Below are positions 34,291 through 45,128 of a stretch of 64,000 bases of DNA, piece by piece. Position numbers and translations under genes: made by a program. The stretch is from assembly GCA_039090855.1 (NCBI GenBank), contig CM077011.1, positions 34,057,501-34,121,500 of the forward strand. Reading direction: 5' to 3'. This DNA comes from Macrothele yani. Taxonomy: Eukaryota; Arthropoda; Arachnida; Araneae; Macrothelidae. Position 1 is the first letter of the stretch. The number at the start of each line of letters is the position of its first letter. The notes below the pieces were generated by a model. The model was not told the DNA's origin, did not search any database, and saw nothing but the letters and a program-made list of their open reading frames with translations.

Positions 34291-35000
34291 ATTGTATGAT
34301 TCTTGGCATGCATCTACGGAATAAACACCACTGTACTAATCTCGGGTTAACTTTTACTGTCCTTCAAAGTACTCCCCTGCAGCAACTATGCAAAGTTGTA
34401 GATGTTCACGCCAATTCTCCAATGTTTGGTGGTACACCTGTTGGGGAATACTCAGCAACTTTGAGTGAACACATTTTGCAAGGTCTTGCAACCCTTGAAA
34501 AAGGCTTTCTAGAAAGTTCCTTTTTAATTTTCACAAACAACCAAAAATCGCATGGGTGAATATGCAGGATACTCCAGATAGGCCATGTGAGCATTGCCAT
34601 TGCTATGAAGAGGGAGAACTCTTGACACACCTGTTGTGGATCATTGCTCCTTTCATATCTTAAACCATTTTCGGCAAAACAATGTTGGTGTAGTATTGGC
34701 CATTAATTGTAATTTTTTCAGGTAAGGCATCCACAAATGCAACTCCTTGGAAATTGAAAAACACTGTGAACATCCTCTGCCTCGAGCGAAAGTCTCGTTG
34801 GAGGACTTGGGGAGGCAGTTCCTCTTCTGCAAACCAAACACAGCAGTCATTCCTTCCAGAAGTTGCATAGAAATAAAACCACACCTCCTCACCTGTGGCA
34901 ATGACTGTTAACCATTTGGGGTCACTGCCCTCAAACATTGTCAGCATCTCCTTGTGTGAGTTGACTCTAGCCTTTTTTTTGCAGTTCTGTCATTTTATGG
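34290..35000 (-). mobile_element. Degenerate mariner-like transposase
   Basis: The minus strand reads KWLTVIATGEEVWFYFYATS (first catalytic block, GDE changed to GEE), QRMFTVFFNFQGVAFVDALP, ITINGQYYTNIVLPK, and in another frame SRVARPCKMCSLKVAEY. The order matches a mariner-type DD-D transposase, but the catalytic D in the first block is E and frames are broken. Ends not found. Confidence 0.78.
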
Positions 35001-35867
35001 GGTATGTATTTATCTGGCACAAATTTTGTAGAACTTTAAATGCTCACAAATAATTGTTTCCACACTTTGCAAATGATACACCCACATCTAAACAGTGATG
35101 TTTGGGTTTTCCTTAACAATTTTGCAAACAGCAGTGATGGTGGTTCTCTCATTCAGTCTCCTTCAGTCTTCCTGCATGAAGGGGATCTTCAAAGTTCTGC
35201 TGTCCTCTGCATTTGTACAACCATCCTGTAGCAGTGCTATATGAGCATGCATGATGCTAATATCATTGTGATAAATAGGAATTTATTTTCCCCCCATCAT
35301 GACCAAGCTAAATCCTTGTGAAAATAAGAAATCCTTTACTGTATTTAGTAGGCTCCATAGCAAAAATGATTAACTATTAGCACCACCAGCAAAGAGAGAA
35401 ATGTTGATACAGCCTTTTGTTCTTAACTCGTAATGACAAGCTTTTAAACAAGATTGTTAACCTCAGAGGAACCAGTGGAAATTTTTAGACATGTATCAAA
35501 AACTTTTTTGAATGCCCTACACATACTAAACTTGTACTCACTGGATAATTAATTATAAAAAGTGCCGCCCACTTGAAAAAAAAAAGAAAAAAAAAAGAAG
35601 TGTGATAATGAACACACCTCCATCTCTATGAACTGTCACTGTACAAGTGGAAGTAACATGAAAAGATCTCAGCTGCACATTGCTAGACCCTAGGCAGGGA
35701 ATGAATCTGTTCTACTCTTTGTCTTCACCATCCTCATGCTAAAGTACAGATAACCTTATGGGAAGTTGACTTATATACCATACATGAGACTGACGAAGAA
35801 GAAAATAAGCTGGACTAACTGGGTGAAGTATCAGGAATGTGAGATGAAATTGTTCACAGTACTTTAT
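35001..35867. other. Intronic sequence, nothing assigned
   Basis: AT-rich with an A-rich tract (35575-35600). No recognisable ORF or repeat. Confidence 0.55.
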
Positions 35868-36695
35868 CAGGGTTCACACTCAAAAGTAATAAAACAATTC
35901 CCTGACTTTTCCAGGTTCTCCAGGTGGTTTTTAAAGTTTTGCAGAGTGGCATGCTGCAAAGAATTGTTACATTTCATTCCATTCCATTTATTTTTCTCAC
36001 CAAAGCACACACTTGTAAATTCTTTATGTAATTTGTCTTTATAAAATTACTGCTTTTCATTAATAACAACTAACTGTGCACATTATTTTCTGTACCAAAG
36101 TTCCGTGAACTTTTTTGAATACTACCCACACAGAATTTGTAAATACATTCCCATAGAAACAGGTCATATATAAGAAAAAATCTGTCAGTTTAATAGTTTG
36201 TTTTTCTATAACACAATGCAGCTAAGCTTAATGATGGAATGGCTCTGATCAAAGAAACATGTTTCAATAGAACCAACAGACAAAGGACTTTGATCCATCA
36301 TTTGGTTGGTTCTCTTGTGAAGTGTTTCTTCAAGCAGGAGCCATTGTGCCTAATTGTTCCATGTTATAATAACTGCCTGCAGAAATTGAACAAAAGCTTA
36401 ATAACTGGCAATTTTAAAAAATTCAATTTTGCATCTTTTTTTAGAGAATAAGGGAAATACTTAATATAACTGAAAGTAAGATCTACCAAATTCTATGCAG
36501 GCAGTAATTGAAAGCAAAAGTTTGAAATCTTGAAAAAATAAGTTTTTTTGGCAAAATAAAGTATCCATTGATTTTTACAAAAAAAAAAAAAAAAAAAGGT
36601 TATTTCCCCTGAGTTTTCCCTGGTTTTTGGAACCATTTTCAAATTCCCTGAGAATTCCAGGTTTTCCCTGTTTTCCAAGTTGAGTGGGAACCCTG
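35868..36695. mobile_element. Non-autonomous DNA element with CAGGGTTC-CACTCAA TIRs
   Basis: Left end CAGGGTTCACACTCAA (35868-35883) and right end TTGAGTGGGAACCCTG (to 36695) are imperfect inverted repeats, followed inward on both sides by TTCCCTGA/TTTTCCAGG-rich sequence. The length is 828 bp with no coding capacity. The ends suggest a hAT-like or related MITE; no clean target duplication was seen. Confidence 0.72.
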
Positions 36696-37160
36696 TTTAT
36701 TTATGTAAACATTAAACCAGAGCACATAACTCTACTCACAATACAAAATTACTTAATTCAAAACCAAACAAAATGGTTTTAAAAGATATCGCTCCAAACA
36801 CAGTTTTTTATTTCTTGTTTTGTTTTGTTGTTGTACTTGCTAGAGCATCAGCTCAACTTTCCTCCTGTGAGTAAGCGTTGCTTTCTTTTCGGTAAGTTCC
36901 ACAGCCATATTTGTCTTTTGTTGACTGCAGCTGCACAGCACCCATTGCTTAATTTGTCTTTCTGCTGATATCTTTCCCTTTCTGTTTCATCATTACAATT
37001 TTTTTTTCATTTTATGACCTCAGATGATAATTTCATCCATTATGCTGAAAGAACTTTCAGCCTGATGACTATGAATGCATGACATCAAAGCTTTCACTAT
37101 TTTAGATAAATGATGCACCCATGATAATATGAACACTTTTGAACATCATGCATAATTCTT
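36696..37160. other. Intronic sequence, nothing assigned
   Basis: AT-rich spacer with no feature that I can name. Confidence 0.5.
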
Positions 37161-37970
37161 ACAAATTTTCTCACTGCATCACTTCCATTTTCGAAAATTT
37201 TCATCTTTCTTATCAAGCTTAAATGCACACATTTATAGGGGGTGGGGTGGGGTGGGGTGGAAGATAACATTTAACAGCATAACAGAATAGTGGGAACATC
37301 GTGGGGGATACGATTATGGGCAAAATCTTCATTTCGTCCAACTTTCGTTTTCTGAAATTTCTCCCCGAAATTCAAGGTGAAATACAAATATTTATGAAAT
37401 AAAATGATATTTAACATTACTGAGGAGAAGGAACATTGTGAGAAAAAGAAAATTACAATTACAGAAGAAATCTTCATCTCATCTATCTTCTGCTTTCAAG
37501 AGATGGAATTCCGTCCTCAAACGGGAAAATGAGCCACGTTACTGCCAACATAAATTCCCCAAAATTTTTGTTCAGTTGTGCACTGATCTCTAAAATGATT
37601 TAAATGATAATGGAAAAGAAGAAATTCCTCGAATCTATGGAAGAATATCATGCCTGAAGATTATAGGGAAATTTTCATGCCATCTAACTTTTATTTATGG
37701 AAACTTATCTACAGTTTCAAGCTGAAATACAAACATTTATGCAGTAAACTGATATTTAACAACAGTACTGGAAAGAGGCAACATTGTCAGAAAAATAATA
37801 AATTATGATTAAGGGAACGATCTCAATTGTTTAGTATCTGTTTACAAACTTTTTGAGACACGAAATAACATCCCCAGACAAAAAGCAAGTCCCCCACACA
37901 AATCCCTCAAAAATTACCCAAATGATGAAAGTGGAATTCTGCAAATCCGCAGAAGAATCTCATGTAAGAT
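37160..37970 (+). repeat. Dispersed ~0.85 kb repeat family, copy B
   Basis: Same segment order as 15400-16318, including TTATCAAGCTTAAATGC (37210), GTGGGAACATCGTGGG (37289), GTGAAATACAAATATTTATG (37376) and TCAAGCTGAAATACAAACAT (37717). Within the copy the segment around TGAAATACAAA-ATTTA(T) occurs twice about 340 bp apart, so the unit has an internal duplication. A GGGGTGGGGT run lies at 37238-37260. No protein. Confidence 0.65.
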
Positions 37971-37973
37971 ATA

Positions 37974-39180
37974 CATTATGTTATCAAAAGTATTCGGACA
38001 CTGACAAATATTTGCATAAGTGCAAAGAATGGCAGCGAAGGAAGGTGCACCATTTGTAGGGAGATGCGTATATAAAGCTGAGATGTTCTGTCGTGTTATC
38101 AGTAACTTTGAAGCAGATAAGCCACCTGGACGTGAACTTTCCAACAGTTCCAGCATCAGCTAATGCTGGTCATAGGATGTCATTTGAGTAACAATTCCAT
38201 ATGGAGCATTGCCGCTAAACTAAACATACTAAAATTGACTGTAGGTGATGTCATGAAAAGATGGAAGCAGGACGGTGCAACTACAGAAAAAAAGAAAAAA
38301 AAAATTGAAGAAGACCACACAGACTGATGGAACGTGACAGAAGAGCCACGATAAGAATGTTAAAAAATCCTGTTCTTCCTCTGCCGTTTCCGTTGCTGCT
38401 GAAGTAGGAAATGCTGGTAATGGCTTGGTTAGTACCATAAGTATCTGCAGAGTGGAACAGTGTGGGTTATCATGGCACAGCAGCAGCACACAAGCCACAC
38501 ATCACTAACATGAATGTGAAGCGCCACTTGAAGTGGTGTGTCTCCTGTCATTCCTGGACTGTGGGTGACTGGAAAGCTGTTCTTTAGAGTGAGGAGTTCT
38601 GCTTTTCACTCTTCCAATCAGACGGACATGTTTTGATTTGGCAACAGCTTGGCAGAGGCTCCATCATGGTATTGAGTTGTTTTTTGTGGATGGGATTCAG
38701 CCCATTGGTTACATATCGTACCTCAAACCATGAACTCTGAAGTGTAACTCAATGTCCAGGATAATTCAGCCTTACCAATAATATGGCAGTATTATGGAAA
38801 TAACCAATGTCTCTCCCAACACGATTGAGCTCCCTGCCAAACTGCACGGTGTGTGCAAGACTAGTTTCTCGAAAATGAGGTGGAAGACTGGCCTCCTTAG
38901 AGTCCTGATCTTGATTCCATAGAACATCTCCGGGATGAACTGGAGTGACGGATACAAAATCGACCACAACAACTATCTTCGCTCTCCACTCTGGCAGCAG
39001 TTTTACAGGACGAATGGCAAGCCATTCCTGCCGAGACCTACCGGAAATTGGTTGATAGTATGCCTCGAGGTGTTGCAGCTGTCATACAAGCAAGAGGTGA
39101 ACCGACTAACTAATAATTGCGATAATAAAGTGATCTGTCCCAAACCATTGTGGTGTCCAAATACTTTTGATAATATAGTG
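37974..39180 (+). mobile_element. Tc1-like DNA transposon with TIRs and TA duplication, transposase decayed
   Basis: Ends are 28 bp imperfect inverted repeats (left TTATCAAAAGTATTCGGACA, right reverse complement TTATCAAAAGTATTTGGACA) flanked by TA at 37972-37973 and 39181-39182; 1207 bp. Plus-strand pieces include LQDEWQAIPAETYRKLVDSM and PRGVAAVIQARG near 39000-39095, and a WNSPDL-like area near 38900. Frames are broken throughout. Confidence 0.88.
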
Positions 39181-39339
39181 TACATATCATAAGCTATCCT
39201 CTGAGATTCAGGTTAGCTCCTCAAAGAAAGTTCATCTGCCAGATTAAAGTCTAAAACTGATAGAACTAGATTTTACTTACTCTTGATGTATCAAATGTCT
39301 CCATTTACAGTGATCAGGGCACACAACTCAAGTTTACTG

Positions 39340-40090
39340 ACATCCATCACAGGGGAGAATCTTCACTCAGCTTTTTAGAAAAACCACTAACACAGGGAAG
39401 ATGTTAGACTTCTGCTCACTCCACCCTGACTATATTAAGTCAAATACGGCGAGACAATTTTTGTAAAAAATTGAAGTACTTGTCTCTTCAGATGCTCAAA
39501 AAGATCTTCACAGAGAAGAATTAAATGAAATATTGGCAGAAAATAATTACCCCTCCCCATATATTGAGAAATTATTTAGGCAAGTGCCAAAAAAGAAGCA
39601 AGAAATAAACAACTTCAAATTCACCAGCACAATTACGTAGCACAAAGGACTTTTCGAAAAACTGAAGAGGATCGGAGCAAAATATAATATCAGACTTGCT
39701 CCAGATCTATATAACAAATTAAAGAAATTCCTGTCAGCTTTAAAGCAGAAAGAAGTGGACATCCAATTGCAAGAAGGAGTAATATATTGCATCGACTGTA
39801 ACTGCGGACTCAGCTATATAGGAGAAACACGGATGAGAATTTAAGTCCGAATGAAAGAACACCAAGCAGCTATTAGGAACATAAGTAACAAAACAGGGCT
39901 AGACAGACATATACAAGCAAGTGGACACTCCATAAATTGGGACTCAGTATGAATAATCGCCCACCAGTCAAACTTAGTAAAAGGAAACTAGACGAAGGGA
40001 TCAAAATAGTAAGAAGAAGTACCACGATTAACGATAATTGCTGTTGGACACTTCCGACTGAGTGGCAGCAACTACTCCAGTGACGTAGTC
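39340..40090 (+). mobile_element. Penelope-like element remnant (GIY-YIG part)
   Basis: Broken plus-strand reading resembles the 53-54 kb PLE: NTGKMLDFCSLHPDYIKSN, EELNEILAENNYP, KLKRIGAKYNIRLAPDLYNK, then YCIDCNCGLSYIGETRMRI and KTGLDRHIQASGHSINWDS. The C-x-C-GL-YIGET block is the start of the GIY-YIG nuclease. RT motifs are missing. It ends near the hammerhead-like motif at 40091. Confidence 0.85.
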
Positions 40091-40118
40091 CTGATGATGA
40101 ACTAGGCTTTAGTTGAAA
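40091..40118 (+). ncRNA. Hammerhead-ribozyme-like core at the end of a PLE remnant
   Basis: CTGATGA (40091-40097) is the exact hammerhead core. Stem II arms AACTA (40100-40104) and TAGTT (40110-40114) with loop GGCTT are followed by GAAA (40115-40118). It lies at the 3' end of a PLE remnant, where hammerheads occur in this element class. Stem I partners were not identified. Confidence 0.5.
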
Positions 40119-40169
40119 AATTTGACCACCAACATTTTTGAATAATAACCTCTATAAGGCCCATAAAAA

Positions 40170-40635
40170 AAGTTAATTCCACAGTAAATTATCTTAGTTA
40201 GTACCTCATCACTCATCCTTTCAGCATGGACAAAAAACCTCAGTTCATTTGTCTCCACCTTAACTAACATTTTTGCTTCACATTACACACCTGCAACACA
40301 TCTTCTTTCCTCACATAATCAGAGTCTTCCCACAAAACTTCCATAAGAACTGCATCTCTCCAGCACACAAACAAATCTTATGTCTCTTCTGCAGTACCCA
40401 AGTTTCACTGTCATACATCAGAATAGGAATAATTACACTTTCATTTACAGCAATTTAGAACATTTTAGAGAACCCATCAATCCTGTGAAATGCTCTTAGG
40501 ACAGTTATGACTTTCAAAGATGAATTCACTTACCTATGAATTTCACCATCTAATCTGTTTTGTCTGTCAAACATGCATCCTAAATATACGAATTCATTCA
40601 CCTGAACTACCTCTGTACAATAAAGTGGAAGACAC
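40170..40635 (-). mobile_element. LINE fragment, same family as 16345-17330
   Basis: The minus strand reads (with stops) VQVNEFVYLGCMFDRQNRLD, VNSSLKVITVLRAFHRIDGF and ILMYDSETWVLQKRHKICL. This matches the MYLGSMFDREN / SSLKVIAALGGFHRNDGF / LMYGSETW stretch of the copy at 16.6-16.8 kb. Truncated at both ends. Confidence 0.8.
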
Positions 40636-40725
40636 ATAATCAGAGAGATTTTAAGAAAATAAGGGCAATACAACAGAGGTTAAAACAGCAATAAAACAGA
40701 TGAGAAAATGCAAACACGATCTTAC

Positions 40726-40904
40726 CTGAGCATCATGACAAGGATTCCATGAAGCATCCATTACAACAATTCTATTGGCACCAACCAAATTTATTCCCAG
40801 ACAACCAGCTCTAGTGGATAGTAAAAATAGCGAAACATTCTCATTTTTGTTGAATTCATTGATTAGTTTCTCTCTTTCTTGAGCAGAAGTGCTTCCGTCC
40901 AAAC
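40726..40904 (-). CDS. RAD54L2: RAD54L2/ARIP4 internal exon 3 of 7: helicase motif V region
   Basis: Encodes (R)[17 protein letters not shown], then [20 protein letters not shown] and [11 protein letters not shown]. These are the LDGST, STRAG-G-NL (motif V) and D-WNP blocks of SNF2 lobe 2, which contact DNA and couple ATP hydrolysis to translocation. Acceptor GTGAAG|GT at 40904 (phase 1 in) and donor CAG|GTAAGA at 40726 (phase 0 out), 179 nt. Extra in-frame codons above the acceptor (MIYCCEG) are intronic, because only splicing at GAAG|GT restores the conserved FRLDGST. All key motif residues are present, so the exon looks functional. Confidence 0.95.
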
Positions 40905-41106
40905 CTTCACAGCAATATATCAAAACAGATACATATTAGTAATGGTATCAATTTCTAGTATCAAAAACTATGACAAAGGAATGTGATACAACACATTTAA
41001 AAATCTTGATTTACATGAAAATGCTAACAACATATTTCAAGACAAAGCTGCAAGATTCTGAGACAAAATAATTTCTATTTATAATTTTTGTGCAAACAGA
41101 TTTTAG

Positions 41107-41305
41107 TTACAAATTTTGAAGATGACAATCCATTTTTTGGTGTAAATATGACAAGGATGGTCGTTCTGGGTGGTGTAGTGGTTAGCATACCCGGGTTCGG
41201 TTCCAGCTCCAGGACGATGAAATTTTCAAGTTTTCGGATATTATCTGACTTACCATCCTTGTCATATTTACACCAAAAAATGAATTGCCATCTTCAAAAT
41301 TTGTA
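41107..41305. repeat. Inverted repeat (54 bp arms) around a tRNA/SINE-like core
   Basis: Arms 41107-41160 and 41253-41305 are near-perfect reverse complements (TTTTTTGGTGTAAATATGAC core). The middle, 41165-41210, reads GGTGGTGTAGTGGTTAGCA then GGGTTCGGTTCC. These look like tRNA A- and B-box sequences set too close together, so it is a collapsed SINE head and not a tRNA gene. Confidence 0.85.
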
Positions 41306-41387
41306 CTGTATGGTGTAATCCCATACTTTATTCATGATATTTTAGTTAATTTAGCTCACTTTTTTGCTGCTAAGACATTAATTCTAA

Positions 41388-41444
41388 AATTGCTGGGATT
41401 GGAAAACCATGTGGTGGGGTTTATGTTTTCCAATCCCAGCAATT
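41388..41444. repeat. Perfect 20 bp hairpin
   Basis: AATTGCTGGGATTGGAAAAC (41388-41407) is the exact reverse complement of 41425-41444, with a 17-base loop. It lies in the intron and has no coding content. Confidence 0.95.
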
Positions 41445-41879
41445 ATTGTGGTATGTGGTACAGTGGTGTAAAACATTCAAACATGACATGAGAACAAAAT
41501 AACACTACGGGCAAACAGTGGCTCATTTATTTATTTCAGCGATGAATCACCAGACTAATTCCAATCCCTGAGTGTCAAAATTTTCCGCTTCTGGTGAAAA
41601 TTATGACTTGATTGTTCTGAGACATATTGGCACCACTCAAAAGGTTTTGAGTGCAGTCAAAAATCTCCCTCTCTTTGTAATTACTTGAGAACAACTTTCC
41701 CAATTGAAATGACCATTCCAAATATCAAGCAGTTTTCAAAGAATCACAAAGCCTATTTCTAAGCTTTAGTGCTTTCCTCACATGAATTCAGTCTCCTTAT
41801 TATCTCCTTATAGAAAAATAAGGACACTGAATTTAAAACAAGCAAGAAAGACGACACCGAATTTTTGGGTGTAATGAGC

Positions 41880-43640
41880 ACGTCTTTTGAATCCGTTCTG
41901 ATGCGAAGTGAATTTACCAAAGCTATTCAAAATCAATGGAACCGGTATGGAAAACAGTAGTATCTGACCGAAGAAAAAAAATAATTTTCAATTGGGATCT
42001 TAATCCTGCAGATATTGCTGTAAACAGAAACATCAACTTACGCCCTCTGGTGGCAGACTTGTGCATTAAGAAAAATTTGAATTTATATGAGAAATGTTTC
42101 GGAGTGGAAACGCTCTCCAACAAAGAAAGAATTTTTCAAATCGAGCTCTTAGAAGCAGATATATCAACAAATATAAGATATGCATCTAACCTCCCCCCTC
42201 GAGAAACATGCATTATTTTAAAACGAAAGTATTTTCAAAAGGTTTTTTAATGTGAGCCGGTATCGGTCCATGAAAGAATTTTTTCTATCGAGTTTTCAGG
42301 AGCTCAGATTTTACTGCAAATACATAAGACGCAGAAATTAACTCTTACGTCCCCTGGTGGCCAAACTATTCTTTATCAAATATTAGAAATTATATGCTGA
42401 GAATTTCCTATCAGGAGCTGTATCCGGTGCTGAAAGAATTCTTCAAATCGGAGATTTAGAAGCAGAGATATTGAGGAAAACACAATTTACCTTTACGCTA
42501 CCCTAGCGGAAAGTCTATGCATTACTTGAAAATTTTGAACTTATATGAGAAACAGTTTACACCGGATACACTATCTAACAAAGAAGAAATTCTTCAAATG
42601 ACTTTTAGAGATATTGACAGAAATAAGATAAAACAACTACGTCCTCTGATGGAGAAACCACGCATTATTTTCACATGAAAATATTCTCAAATGTTTATCG
42701 ACAAGTGCTGTATCGGTCCACGAAAGATTTTTTTCAATCAGGCTTTTAGAAGTTGAGATTATGCTGCAAATACCTACTAAGCAGAAATTTAAAGCTTATG
42801 CCCCCTGGTGGCCAAACCATATTTTATAAAGAAAATTAGAAATTACAATAAAAAAAAAATCCTACCAGGAACTGTATCTGATGCTGGAAGAATTTTTGAA
42901 ATTGGAGTTTTAGAAGCAGAGATATCGGGGAAAGCACAATTTTCCTTTACCCCCTTGCGGAAAGTCAATGAATTATTTGAAAATCTTGAAATTATATTAC
43001 AAAAATGTCACACTGGAAACTCTGCCCAACAAAGAAGAAATTTTTCAAATTGGATCATTAGAAGCAGAGATATTGACAAAAACAAGACATACATCTACTC
43101 CCCCTGGTGGAGAAACCATTCATTATTTCAAGAAGAAAATATTCCGGAAAGGTTTGTCTATGAGTAGTATCGGTCTACAAAAGAATTTTTCAATCAAAAT
43201 TTTAGAAGCTCAGATTTTGCTGCAAATACATTAGAAACAGAAATCAACACTTATGTCCCCTGGTGGCCAAACCATTTTATACCAAAAATTTGAAATTAAA
43301 TGCAAAATATTTCCCATCACGAGCTGTATCCGCTGAAGAAAACATTTTTTTCAAATCGGAGTTTTAGAAGCAGAGATATCTGGGGAAAAACAATTTACTT
43401 TTACGTGCCCTAGAGGAATCATCGATTTGAATGGAATCGAAAAGTAAAAGATTCGATTTGAATGGAATCGAAAAGTAAAAGATTTTTTGAATTCGATATC
43501 ATCTGCATTTAACCCTCTAGCGGTGAAATTTTGCATCATTAAAGGATCATCATTCGCACACTTCAAGCTTCCTAATACATAAAGGATTTTTCAAATCGAA
43601 CATTAGTTGCAGAGATATTGTGTCTACGGACGGACGGACA
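41880..43640. repeat. Satellite array with trimeric higher-order structure
   Basis: About ten ~150 bp monomers share CCCCTGG(T/A)GG-like boxes, TTTTTCAAATCG and TTAGAAGCAGAGATATTG. They occur in a fixed order of three types: GAGAAACC (42201, 42652, 43110), GGCCAAAC (42359, 42810, 43265), and GCGGAAAGTC (42507, 42958) with a diverged third at 43411. Same-type spacing is about 451-458 bp, i.e. three monomers. The right end runs into GAGATATTGTGTCTACGGAC and repeated GGAC (43612-43640). Confidence 0.9.
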
Positions 43641-44400
43641 AATCAATAACATAGAGAAATATAGGCATGTGATCTTAGCATGCCCACAAACTCAAACCAA
43701 TAGGCTTCAGCTGCTTTTTTGTGTGGACATTCTTTGTGCACCATGTCTAATGCTACCATCAGAAACCAAAAAATGGAACAACAGATCAACAGCATTTCTT
43801 GTAAAGCTCGGGAAAAGTTCCATTGAAACATGTAGAATGCTTTATACATATCTCATTGGGGCTACCATGAAATTCAGCACATTTGGAGCAACATTTAAAA
43901 TTTGTACTGGCCTTATTTTCTTATTTGAATCTGGCAAAATCCCATTTATTGTATTAATTAACCAACTTTAATTAAATACCAGCATTTACATGCTTGAAAT
44001 GAGGTGCTTAGAATGACAGTGATGAACGTGCTAAAGTGACGTTTTGAGAAAATCGAGTTTAAAGTAAAAGAAGTGATATTTAAACAATGACAAATGCACC
44101 ATTTTTTTTTTTTTTTTTTTTTTGACGGAAAGTGACTAACTGTTGATGAGCTTTCTATACTGATATAGAGCACAGATTCAGCTTCCAGATAATGCAATAC
44201 AAATATTTGGCGATCATTGCGTGTTCGTCACTGTCATTCTAAACGCCTCAAATAATTCATACTTTGGAGAAGTGCAAAATCTCAAATATCCTGAATATTG
44301 TGTAATGCTTGATGATACATTTTTATAATAAATGTGGTTTCTATATTCATCTCCTCTATTTCACCATCCTCGCTGCTATTATTTTATTATTCAATTTGAT
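43641..44400. other. Intronic sequence, nothing assigned
   Basis: AT-rich, with a T-run at 44102-44123. A 117-codon open frame (43618-43971) begins in satellite sequence and has no recognisable domain. Confidence 0.5.
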
Positions 44401-44830
44401 GTCGGTCAATAAATTTGTTAAGATCTTCATTACAAGGCTCGATCACAATGTTGTCATGTTCATAAAATCCTCTGCACTGAAGTTTACAAAACTGGCTCTG
44501 TTTAGCACTGCCTGCGAATCACCAGTGCTTTCACCACACACATCTGATAGATCCTCCAAAGGAAATTTTGCTTTCTTGAAACACAACTAAATTGTTTCCG
44601 GTGAGACCTTGCGTGATGCTTTTCCAAGCCAGCCAATAGCATAAAGAAATGTTATGGATTTCATTAGCAAAGTTTCTGATAATCAATTTAATGCACTGAA
44701 GAATCTCTTGATCCACTGGCTGACAGATGCTGGTCATGTTTGGCAGAAACCAAGCAAGTCTTACATTTGGTAGGTATATTATGAGGATGGCATGTTGCAT
44801 TATCCAACAAAAACAGGGTCAAATTAACAG
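44400..44830 (-). mobile_element. Tigger/pogo transposase fragment
   Basis: The minus strand reads PNVRLAWFLPNMTSICQPVD followed by QEILQCIKLIIRNFANEI. This is the L(P/L)PN-TS--QP-DQ-I---FK block around the third catalytic acidic residue of pogo/Tigger transposases (here the D of PVDQE). A degenerate continuation reaches about 44410. No termini found. Confidence 0.8.
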
Positions 44831-45128
44831 CTAGTAAGAACAAATCTCTAAATTAAATAAGACTAAACAGAAACTGTTACAGCTGTAATTTCTATGGGCT
44901 GAATTTATATATATGTACTTCAACCTATATCTGCTAAGCTTATTTTGATTGAATACTTTGGCTCTGTATGACATGGCATGGAGATAAAAAATACTTGCCC
45001 TGATTTGAAATAAATATGGGCTTAATTTAACAAATCATAAAAAAGTCATAATTGTTCTAAAACAATATCTTTGATACTTTGACCGAATTATGAGGAATAA
45101 TTACTGTAATCTACAAAAGTATTACTCC
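44831..45128. other. Short intronic spacer
   Basis: AT-rich; nothing recognised. Confidence 0.5.

Noticed and set aside
41161..41222. A possible tRNA gene (GGTGGTGTAGTGGTTAGCA then GGGTTCG).
   Set aside because: The A- and B-box-like parts are only a few bases apart, so no cloverleaf can form; better explained as a collapsed SINE head inside an inverted repeat.
41880..43640. A CRISPR-like array, because of regularly spaced repeats.
   Set aside because: The spacing units are themselves repeats and the genome is clearly animal; it is a satellite.
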